Shown here: positions 25,301-31,986 of the stretch, one piece after another
Numbering within the stretch: position 1 is the first letter of the stretch
Layout of the letters: the number at the start of each line of letters is the position of its first letter
Source of the DNA: Cyanobacteriota bacterium
GTDB taxonomy: Bacteria > Cyanobacteriota > Cyanobacteriia > Cyanobacteriales > Microcoleaceae
Length of the DNA: 48,105 bases
NCBI GenBank assembly: GCA_025362325.1
Contig: JANYGO010000032.1
Coordinates: 1 to 48,105 of the forward strand
Direction of reading: 5' to 3'
Program-made: the position numbers and the translations under genes
Notes under the pieces: generated by a model
Database searches by the model: none
What the model was told of the DNA's origin: nothing
What the model saw: only the letters and a program-made list of their open reading frames with translations

Positions 25301-26294
25301 GCGGGAGTTTTTGGCAACCGATCGCGTGATTATTTTCCGCTTCCGGCCAGATTGGAACGGAGATGTGGTGGTGGAGTCGGTTGGGGAAGAATGGATGCCG
25401 CTGATGGGTATGGAGATCGAAGATTGCTGTTTTGCTAATACTTACATCGGACAGTATTTGAAGGGCAGAATTCGATCCGTGGAGGACATTCACGCTTCTA
25501 ATTTTGCTGAGTGCCACGTCAATTTTTTGGCTGGGTGTCAGGTGAAAGCGAATTTAGTCGTGCCTATCGTGCAGCAGGGAATCGAACACCGTGACGGCAA
25601 TCCTTCTTGTCAAGTGCCGAAGTTGTGGGGTTTGCTGATTGCCCACCACTGTTCGGCACCCCGCGAGTGGCAGCAGTTTGACATGGATTTGCTGAGTCAG
25701 TTGGCTACTCAAGTGGCGATCGCGATCGAACAATCTTTACTTTACCAACAGCTAGCTGCTGCTAACCAGCGGTTGGACGGGTTGGCGAATTTGGACAGTC
25801 TGACTCAGCTAGCTAACCGCCGCCGGTTTGACGAGGTGATTAACCGCGAATGGGAGCAGTCGAGCAGTTCGCAACCTCTATCTTTGATTATGTGCGACAT
25901 TGACTGTTTTAAACTTTATAACGACAATTACGGCCACCAAGCCGGGGATGCTTGTTTGCAACAAGTGGCGCGGGCGATCGGGGATGCTTGCACGAACGCA
26001 CCCGCAGAACGCCTTTATTTGGCTGCTAGGTACGGTGGGGAGGAATTTGCGGTGATTTTGCCAAATACCGATATCGCGACTGCACAGGCGATTGCTGAGG
26101 GAATCCGCCAGCGTGTCAAAGCTTTGGCAATTCCCCACGTCAAGTCTGTTGTCACCGATTGCGTGACTCTCAGCATGGGGGTGGCGACGATTTCGGAAAA
26201 TCAAAATTCGCCGAAAATGCTGATTGAAGCTGCTGATAAGGCGCTTTATCGGGCTAAGTCTGGTGGGCGCGATCGGGTTGTGGTGAGTCAGTAG
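22347..26294 (+). CDS. Multi-PAS/GAF diguanylate cyclase with a DXCF-type CBCR GAF domain
   Basis: The GTG-started product is 1315 residues. Domains in order: PAS (36-170), GAF (203-350), coiled coil (370-410), PAS (417-540), coil, PAS (590-685), PAS (702-820), PAS (829-945), GAF (964-1135) and GGDEF (1150-1315). The GGDEF domain has the active signature GGEEF (1230-1234) and CDIDCFKLYNDNYGHQAGD, so it should make c-di-GMP. An inhibitory RxxD site is not present at the usual place five residues before GGEEF. The second GAF carries D1026-C-C1028-F and C1056-H1057 with 28 residues between the cysteines, as in DXCF cyanobacteriochromes. No membrane segment is seen. It is monocistronic. Light-regulated c-di-GMP synthesis is a reasoned inference; the cyclase call is strong. 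Confidence 0.9.
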   Translation: MFAKKSHSSNPETKNSHLTGTGGELAASKLSCSPQVEQDWYRTLYDNFPGIYFVVDALGRVFSLNQFGESRLAYRSQELICHSIFNIFYCQDQGKMQAEFAELTHPKNGTPTAQFACWEGHLTCKGGRAIWVKATARAWAMVDWKIEENSDGSIANFQQPAVLLVCEEIKADSLVAAPPKQKENWRSPTLAIAKLAKSQIKERHNIEEFIREVTETAVSIVNCDRASIWLYGEDKTQLHCIDLYEKNTKLHSVQIIVTAADCPAYFQALKSASAIATLAAENDPRTRELASLYFAERGTTSLLNVPILLAGQRLGIVSAERLGSGSAWTEEEHELTQILADFVSSSLSASEMSKLEAMRCEQQQNLLSQYYDQLEERVERRTAELKKANKKLQQEIIKRRQAEAEMRRQHQEQKIIFDSVPAMIWYKDTESRLLRINQVAAASRGLPANQLEGKSFYEIYPDEAEQYYLEDLEVINSGVPKLGKVELLPTGSGQKCWVRTDKIPYRDETGQVVGVIMFAVDITDLIRVERELREYRERLTEKVEKRTAMYRQAMAALYSANTQMQQLITNSYSGENGNSTAAAHLLECEAYFEAVAVADRDTILSVSSNFAKLFGYEPAEMAGMSLLELLSPQSYKVAPQMISAASNTVCEAIFLRRDGTAFPADVRSKFALCEGRLVQVKAVRDLTERRLIAAELERSRSLLHATMEATADGILAVTTAGELISFNEKLVQMWGIYEEVRNSMDRTVRLTFLTKQVKDPRAFLQRIKEIYSDAESEGCDLLEFKDGRTFERYTQPIRVGQNIIGRVWRFRDITSREKVTAMLGDSQRRFRAIFDSSFQFVSLLKPDGTLLEANQTSLDFAGIKLRDVANRQFWQGPWWGDSQEVREQLQEAISRSAKGEFVRYEVEFQGANRTATIDFSLKPVADETGKIVLLLPEGRDITESKQAQVALRQQVERERLIAQIQSRIRSSLDITDILNTTVAEVREFLATDRVIIFRFRPDWNGDVVVESVGEEWMPLMGMEIEDCCFANTYIGQYLKGRIRSVEDIHASNFAECHVNFLAGCQVKANLVVPIVQQGIEHRDGNPSCQVPKLWGLLIAHHCSAPREWQQFDMDLLSQLATQVAIAIEQSLLYQQLAAANQRLDGLANLDSLTQLANRRRFDEVINREWEQSSSSQPLSLIMCDIDCFKLYNDNYGHQAGDACLQQVARAIGDACTNAPAERLYLAARYGGEEFAVILPNTDIATAQAIAEGIRQRVKALAIPHVKSVVTDCVTLSMGVATISENQNSPKMLIEAADKALYRAKSGGRDRVVVSQ

Positions 26295-26339
26295 TCAGTT
26301 GTCAAAAGCCAACAGTCATCAGTCATCTGACGAATTACT

Positions 26340-26385
26340 AAAAAAACGATCGCCCTAACTGGCATAAATAAAGTTAGGGCGATCG
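26340..26385 (-). terminator. Intrinsic terminator facing left, for the TPR/OGT-like gene
   Basis: Arms 26347-26360 (CGATCGCCCTAACT) and 26372-26385 are perfect complements around an 11-nt loop. Reading on the minus strand, the stem is followed at once by seven T (26346-26340). This is the textbook form of a Rho-independent terminator and would end the transcript of the minus gene that stops at 26600. Confidence 0.7.
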
Positions 26386-26521
26386 CGCTACTATGAATCA
26401 GCATTTATCTATCAGACTCGGCGCGGATTTTTTACGCATTTTTACGGGTTTTGTTACAAAACTTTACTGGGCGTTGGGTAAAAATATCCAGAAATCGCTT
26501 TTCTCTACCTGCTATCAAGGT

Positions 26522-26580
26522 GTTTGTAGTGAGGACTTTAGTCCTCAGATTTTAGAAGGACTAAAGTCCTCACTACAAAC
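26522..26580. repeat. Perfect 24-bp inverted repeat, dispersed family
   Basis: Arms 26522-26545 and 26557-26580 are exact complements around an 11-nt loop. The right arm matches the single copy at 5449-5476 upstream of glcF. It lies just beyond the 3' end of the OGT-like gene. The rest of the 26295-26599 spacer holds the terminator at 26340-26385 and no gene. Confidence 0.9.
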
Positions 26581-26599
26581 CAAATTCCCAATTTCCAGT

Positions 26600-29500
26600 C
26601 TATTTTGCTAACAGTTTTTGAAACACCTGATACATATCCTCAGCCAGCTTTTTAGGATTCCACAAAGGTGCGAGATGTTCTGGTTGCTTCGACTTTACCA
26701 AATGCTGTTTCACCGCATTTCTGAAACCAGCATCGCGACCAAACTTAACTCCCCACTGCGTGTATTCCTCCCAACTCCAAGCCGCGCCCACATCGAGATT
26801 TGCACTTTTCAGAAAAGCGTAACCCATCCGCGAAAGATATTGGTCGCCGGAGCGAGTTACCACTGGCAAATTCGCCCACAAAGCCTCTAAATTGTGAGTC
26901 CCGCCATTGTAAGGATAGGAATCTAAAAGCACGTCAGCTACGTAATAAATAGCGCGGTGTTCTTCTTCGCTTCTAGTTTGTCCGATAAACTTGATCCGCT
27001 CAAAATCTACTCCCTGAATGGCGCATTCTTCGCGGTAAGTGCTGTGAATTACATCGGGGTCGCCTTGACCTTTACGAATCAACAAACTATCTGGTACTTG
27101 CTTAAGTATTCTAACTTGAGCTTGTACCATTTCGGGATTAGTTTTTCTCCCCGGCGCAACGCACAAATAAGTCATTTGATCCAAGCCAATTCCCAGAGCA
27201 TTTCTAATCGCCTCTCGATTCACAGGAATGCTTTGCAGTTCGCCAATTGCTACCGAACAACTAGGCAATCTCACTAACTGTTCTAAATAATTTTTTTCGA
27301 CACCGGGGGGGTGAGTATGTTCGTCGCAGAGAAAGTAGTGATTGTCGGAAATATATGGCGCATCGAATCCCAACCAAGAAACGCAAATCCCCGCCGGATA
27401 TTGATACAGCACTTCGACATTTGTCGGTACTGTCATGGAATCTAAGTCAATTAAAACATCCAAATCGTCTTGCACTACTTCGGCGAGGATTTCGCCGCCG
27501 TCAGCAAAGCCGTTGGGATATTTTTTGGGCCAGTAAAACTTGCCCGCCATGTCTTCAAACCGCTGCGTAACTTCATCTCGGTTGAGTTTTCCGGTGACGT
27601 AAAGGTGAACGTGGGGGGTAATGTGGCTTAATTCGCGAATTAAAGCTTCGCTGCACCAACCTACTGAGTGGCGGCGGAAGTGTTTGGAAAGAAAGCCGAT
27701 TCTTAAAGGCTTTTGTCCCGGATAATTTGCGGGTTTGATTCTGTTTGTCGGGCGCTGCGGAACGGCTTTTTTGTAGTATTGTTTGGCAATTAATCGGTAG
27801 AAATTGGCATTTTTTTCGCGGTTGTCTCGCAGGTGGGAAACTGCAAATAAAAATATTTCGTAGAGCAGTTTTAGTTCGATTACGCTAAATCTTTCGACTT
27901 GTTCGTAGCACAGTTTTTCGATTTCTTCGAGTTTCTGAATTGCCTGTTGGCTGACACCTGATTGTAGGTAGGAAAAAACGTAGGCTGTGGCTGACATGAC
28001 TGGGGCCTTGTCGCCGCAGAATTCGCAGTATTTGTCGGCTACGTTGCGGGCTCCGGCGAGGTTGCTGGAGTGGCTTAGCAAGTCGCACAGTTGTTGGTGG
28101 GCTTCGCTGTATTGGGGGTTGCATTCGATCGCCTTTTCAAAATGTGCGATCGCCTCCAACGGCTTATCTTGTTTCTGAATGTGTCCCATCCGGCAGTAAA
28201 CCTCTGCCCAATCCGGTTTTAGTGCCAAAGCCTGCTGATAGCTGGTTAAAGCTTCTTCCAGCCGCCCCTGCATTGAAAAACAACTGCCGAGGTTAGCATG
28301 AACTTCCGGCCAATCTGGCTTGATTTTCAGAGTATTTTGGTAATTAGTAATCGCTTCTTCGTACTTGGATTGCTGTAAAAAAGAATTGCCTAAATTGAAG
28401 TGCAGCACTTCTAATTCCGGCTTTAAAGCTACAGCTTTCTGATAGTAAGCGATGGCAGCATCGAGATTGCCTTGTTGCGATCGCGCGCTGCCGATGTTAC
28501 CGTAAGCTTCAGCCCAATCCGGTTTAATGGCGATCGCTTTTTCGTAGCTTTCGACGGCTTCGTCGCGCTTGCCTTGACCAAAAAGCCGATTTCCGAGGTT
28601 AAAGTGGAAGTCGGCGCCGACAAGTTGCGGGTTGAGTTCGGATGTTCTCTGAAAACAGGCGATCGCTGCTTCGACGTTGCCATGTTTGTGATATACTTTG
28701 CCTAAATTCCAGTGAGCGCCTGCTAACTCTGGACTCAGGGCGATGGCTTGCTGGTAATGTGCGATCGCCTCTTCTAAGCGCCCCATTTTGAAATACATAC
28801 TGCCGATATTGGCGCGCACTTCCGCAAAATTTGGCTGCAATTCTAGGGCTTGAGAATACGATCGAATAGCAGCTTCAATTTTGCCTTCCGCTTGCAAAGC
28901 ATTGCCTAAAGTGACGTAAGCGTGGGTGAAATCAGGTCTAATTTTTAGTGCTTGGTGGCACGCGGCGATCGCCTCTTTAATTTTACCCTTAACTAAAAAG
29001 TTTTCTGCCAGTTTTTGGTACGGTTCTACTGCTTGAAAATTGGCAACTTGTGTACTATCGGGAACACTTAGTGAGGTAACTTGTTCGGAAACTTCGGCGG
29101 GGTTTGTAAACGGAGTATTTAAATTTTCAGTAGTTGGCGCTGGCGGCAAATTGATGCTCGAAGGCTGCAAGCCGTAACCTTCATCTTTGTTGACAGATAC
29201 TGGTAGCTGTGCGCCTGATTCTGGTTCTAATTCGATAAATTTGCTGTCTGCAGTTTCCCGCTGTTTTTGTGCGATTAAACTTGATAGTTTCTCAGCAGCG
29301 CTGGCATCTTTCGGTTGCAATTGCAGCACTTTGTTACAGCAAGCAATTGCTGCATCTAACTTTCCTTGCTGCTGCAAAACGCTACCCAGCATCAAATTCA
29401 CCGAACACAAACCGGGATTAATAGCAAGAGATTTTTGGTAAAAATTTGCCGCCTGTGCCAATTCCCCTAACTTGTAATACATACTGCCGAGATTCGCGCT

Positions 29501-29860
29501 GGCTTCGGCAAATTGCGGCTGAATTTCTAAAGCTTGCAAATAAGCTTGAACAGCCATTTCAAGCTTGTCTTGAGCGTGCAAGGCATTGCCCATTGTCAAG
29601 TAAGCGGGAGCAAAATTCGGTTGGAATTTAATCGCGAGATTGCAACAGGCGATCGCCCGCTCAAATTCTCCTTGCAAAACATAAACTTCCGCCAATTTCT
29701 TATGAACTTCCGCATCTTGTGGATTGCACTTTAAAGCTTGCTGATAATTTTCGATTGCGAGATCGAAATTGCCTGTATCTTTCAAGCGATTTCCCTGTTG
29801 CAAATAAGTTTTCACTGCCTTGAAATCTACCAACGACTCCATTATCATTTGTTCTGCCAC
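26600..29860 (-). CDS. TPR protein with O-GlcNAc transferase-like (SPINDLY/GT41) domain
   Basis: The 1086-residue protein has 14 TPR units in two blocks, five at about 15-195 and nine at about 275-610, separated by a Ser/Thr/Pro-rich linker. The C-terminal 350 residues match the GT41 O-GlcNAc transferase/SPINDLY fold: PLRIGFLSKHFRRHSVGW, VSWLGFDAPYISDNHYFLCD, ADVLLDSYPYNGGTHNLEAL and LPVVTRSGDQYLSRMGYAFL. In eukaryotes this fold modifies Ser/Thr with GlcNAc or fucose, with the TPRs selecting substrates. Bacterial relatives are thought to glycosylate proteins, but their targets are mostly unknown. Start ATG at 29860; M5 and M7 are alternatives. It is divergent from rpiA with a 137-bp shared upstream region. 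Confidence 0.87.
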   Translation of the reverse strand: MAEQMIMESLVDFKAVKTYLQQGNRLKDTGNFDLAIENYQQALKCNPQDAEVHKKLAEVYVLQGEFERAIACCNLAIKFQPNFAPAYLTMGNALHAQDKLEMAVQAYLQALEIQPQFAEASANLGSMYYKLGELAQAANFYQKSLAINPGLCSVNLMLGSVLQQQGKLDAAIACCNKVLQLQPKDASAAEKLSSLIAQKQRETADSKFIELEPESGAQLPVSVNKDEGYGLQPSSINLPPAPTTENLNTPFTNPAEVSEQVTSLSVPDSTQVANFQAVEPYQKLAENFLVKGKIKEAIAACHQALKIRPDFTHAYVTLGNALQAEGKIEAAIRSYSQALELQPNFAEVRANIGSMYFKMGRLEEAIAHYQQAIALSPELAGAHWNLGKVYHKHGNVEAAIACFQRTSELNPQLVGADFHFNLGNRLFGQGKRDEAVESYEKAIAIKPDWAEAYGNIGSARSQQGNLDAAIAYYQKAVALKPELEVLHFNLGNSFLQQSKYEEAITNYQNTLKIKPDWPEVHANLGSCFSMQGRLEEALTSYQQALALKPDWAEVYCRMGHIQKQDKPLEAIAHFEKAIECNPQYSEAHQQLCDLLSHSSNLAGARNVADKYCEFCGDKAPVMSATAYVFSYLQSGVSQQAIQKLEEIEKLCYEQVERFSVIELKLLYEIFLFAVSHLRDNREKNANFYRLIAKQYYKKAVPQRPTNRIKPANYPGQKPLRIGFLSKHFRRHSVGWCSEALIRELSHITPHVHLYVTGKLNRDEVTQRFEDMAGKFYWPKKYPNGFADGGEILAEVVQDDLDVLIDLDSMTVPTNVEVLYQYPAGICVSWLGFDAPYISDNHYFLCDEHTHPPGVEKNYLEQLVRLPSCSVAIGELQSIPVNREAIRNALGIGLDQMTYLCVAPGRKTNPEMVQAQVRILKQVPDSLLIRKGQGDPDVIHSTYREECAIQGVDFERIKFIGQTRSEEEHRAIYYVADVLLDSYPYNGGTHNLEALWANLPVVTRSGDQYLSRMGYAFLKSANLDVGAAWSWEEYTQWGVKFGRDAGFRNAVKQHLVKSKQPEHLAPLWNPKKLAEDMYQVFQKLLAK

Positions 29861-29962
29861 TATTACAGTTCTAATACTAATACTATTCAGCCATTCTACC
29901 CAGGATCTGGATCGTACTGACTAAGTACACCCTCCATTGATATATTCTACCTGCTGTCTCAA

Positions 29963-29984
29963 TGGTATAATCTTAAAACTATTG
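29963..29984 (+). promoter_or_regulatory. Extended -10 promoter for rpiA
   Basis: TGGTATAAT at 29963-29971 is a perfect extended -10 element (TGn plus TATAAT). No good -35 is spaced correctly (TTGATA at 29937 is 23 bp away). Transcription would start near 29978, giving a leader of about 20 nt that includes the Shine-Dalgarno GAGGA at 29984-29988, nine bases before the ATG. Confidence 0.6.
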
Positions 29985-29997
29985 AGGACTATCGAAC

Positions 29998-30714
29998 ATG
30001 ACCACAGAACAAGACCCCGTAAAATTGATGAAACAGCAAGTTGGCTTTGCTGCCGCCGATCGCGTAAAATCTGGTATGATTGTCGGACTCGGCACGGGGT
30101 CAACTACAGCTTATACTATTCAAGCGTTGGGCGATCGCATAAAATCAGGCGAACTCAAAGATATCAAAGGAGTCCCGACATCCTTTCAATCAGAAGTGTT
30201 AGCCAAACAGTACGGAGTGCCGCTGACAACTCTCGACGAAATTGACAGAATTGATGTGGCTATCGACGGCGCTGATGAAGTAGATCCCCACCTCAACTTA
30301 ATTAAAGGTGGCGGCGCCGCCCACACGCGCGAAAAAGTAGTCGATTATCTGGCAACTCAATTTATTGTAGTAGTTGACAGTTCCAAAATGGTAGATAAAT
30401 TGGGTTCGACTTTTCGCGTACCCATCGAAGTTATACCAATGGCAATTACCCCCGTTACCCGCGCCATCGAAAAATTGGGCGGTAAACCAGAACTCCGCAT
30501 GGGTGTGAGAAAAGCAGGCCCGGTAATTACCGACCAAGGTAATATGGTAATTGATGTTAAATTTGATAACCTTGACAACCCTGGGGAATTAGAAAAAACT
30601 TTGAATAACATTCCAGGCGTGTTAGAAAATGGCTTGTTTGTAAACTGTACAGATTTGGTTTTGGTTGGCGAGATTCAAGACGGCAAACCAGTCGTCCGGG
30701 AGATTTCTAAATAG
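29998..30714 (+). CDS. rpiA: Ribose-5-phosphate isomerase A
   Basis: The 238-residue protein is full length for RpiA. It has the phosphate/substrate loop [16 protein letters not shown], the catalytic [20 protein letters not shown] and the HTREKVV segment carrying the conserved Lys and Glu. It ends with the expected [20 protein letters not shown]. The enzyme interconverts ribose 5-phosphate and ribulose 5-phosphate in the cytoplasm and serves both the Calvin cycle and the pentose phosphate pathway. A GAGGA ribosome site nine bases upstream supports the start. It is probably monocistronic; a dispersed palindrome lies right after the stop. Confidence 0.96.
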   Translation: MTTEQDPVKLMKQQVGFAAADRVKSGMIVGLGTGSTTAYTIQALGDRIKSGELKDIKGVPTSFQSEVLAKQYGVPLTTLDEIDRIDVAIDGADEVDPHLNLIKGGGAAHTREKVVDYLATQFIVVVDSSKMVDKLGSTFRVPIEVIPMAITPVTRAIEKLGGKPELRMGVRKAGPVITDQGNMVIDVKFDNLDNPGELEKTLNNIPGVLENGLFVNCTDLVLVGEIQDGKPVVREISK

Positions 30715-30725
30715 TTATTGCAGGC

Positions 30726-30783
30726 TGCGTCAGGACTGAATGTTTTCACCGCCTACTCAAGAAAATTTACCCTGACGCACCCT
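30726..30783. repeat. Dispersed repeat with TGCGTCAGG/CCTGACGCA arms
   Basis: Nine-bp arms at 30726-30734 and 30771-30779 flank a 36-nt loop and end in CCCTAC. This pattern recurs between genes of many filamentous cyanobacteria. It could stop or pause rpiA transcription, but has no T-run. Confidence 0.6.
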
Positions 30784-30955
30784 ACAGTTAATTAGCTACT
30801 AAAAAAAATGATTTTCGACAGTGCCACAAAATACAATTTCATCGCGAAGCTGGCTCAAGTGAGCCTAAGTGTTTTCTGATAAGTGATTTTACTTAAATGT
30901 GTGGTGCAAGGTGAAAGACCGATCGCGGGGGCGTTGCACAATGCAAGTCGAAAGG

Positions 30956-31048
30956 TCGATTCACGAAGAGGGATAGCTGCGCTTCACGCGCTTTTACACA
31001 ATTTACTCGAAAAATCGATTCACGAAGAGGGATAGCTGCGCTTCACGC
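30956..31048. repeat. Two perfect 34-bp direct repeats, 59 bp apart
   Basis: Copies at 30956-30989 and 31015-31048 are identical (core GAAGAGGGATAGCTGCGCTT). Both are preceded by CGAAA-type text (AGTCGAAAGG, CTCGAAAAA), so the repeat unit is probably longer and degenerate. A diverged inverted copy is at 6996-7025. Between 30715 and 31111 I see only this and the palindrome at 30726; no gene. Confidence 0.85.
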
Positions 31049-31111
31049 TTTTTAGCATGATGCAGTCGAAACACGGGGATTATCAACCGCAAACACTTGG
31101 TCGAATGTAAT

Positions 31112-31789
31112 TTAACTTTGTGTGTCCACTACGCAAAACTCTACATAAGGCGTGAATACTTGCCCCGTCCACATCGCATTAAACCATTCCTCCTCCATCA
31201 AATAATGATAGTATAGGATTTCTTCATCGCTGCAATAGTTTGGTCGATCGTCGTTGTATAACCTTGACCATTCCTCATTTATTAAATAATGATAGTATTG
31301 TACTGATTCATTCGTGACTTCATACTTCAATCGAATCGAATAATCTCCTACATCTCTTAGCGGAAATCCCAAAGATTCACGACCCGTAAAAGGCAGAGAC
31401 AAAAGTAAATTTTGCTCGCGTTTTTTTTGATTGTGATGTTTTAGATCCCAACCAATACGGGCACTCGGAAAGACCATTACAGACTTCCCCGGCTTAATTA
31501 AGTGAAAATCAAATACGTGAGGATATCCAATGCCGTCCGCTTGATATCCAGCATTAATATTTTGACCATCTGCTGCTATAATTTCGGGAACAAAGTTATG
31601 ATGGAAGCTAAAACAATACGAATTTGACCTATTGTTGGTAATGCGAACATATAACTTGACCGATGTATCATGATTTGATTTGGGTTTTGATGGCATGGGC
31701 ACAACCACTACCCTCTTTGACACAAATATTTCAAATCGGATGCCATCAACTTCGACAGTATTCTTATTAAAAGATTCTCTTTCTGTCAT
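31112..31789 (-). CDS. Hypothetical protein with internal duplication
   Basis: The 225-residue product is not recognised. The start ATG at 31789 is chosen because AGGAGG lies a few bases upstream; the longer frame from 31870 would add 27 unlikely residues. The middle looks like a beta-rich domain (KLYVRITNNRSNSYCFSFHH, KPGKSVMVFPSARIGW, LRDVGDYSIRLKYEVTN), similar in rhythm to immunoglobulin-like or intracellular proteinase-inhibitor-like folds. Near the C-terminus a segment is duplicated: VQYYHYLINEEW and ILYYHYLMEEEW, 30 residues apart. No signal peptide is seen. Base composition is more AT-rich than its neighbours, which could mean recent acquisition. Function unknown. Confidence 0.7.
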   Translation of the reverse strand: MTERESFNKNTVEVDGIRFEIFVSKRVVVVPMPSKPKSNHDTSVKLYVRITNNRSNSYCFSFHHNFVPEIIAADGQNINAGYQADGIGYPHVFDFHLIKPGKSVMVFPSARIGWDLKHHNQKKREQNLLLSLPFTGRESLGFPLRDVGDYSIRLKYEVTNESVQYYHYLINEEWSRLYNDDRPNYCSDEEILYYHYLMEEEWFNAMWTGQVFTPYVEFCVVDTQS

Positions 31790-31986
31790 GATGCTTTCCC
31801 TCCTGATTGCCTCATTATCCAGCAGTGTAGCCGATACAAGTCGAAAAGCCTCTCGTATAGCCCTCCGCAACCAGCAAGTGTCTCAGATCACAAAGCAGGT
31901 CGATCGCCCTCACTGTCAAAAAACCCAAAAATATGTCAAATTAACTAAGGAGTTATAAAATACTCTTGCCATATCCGTAGAAAGTT

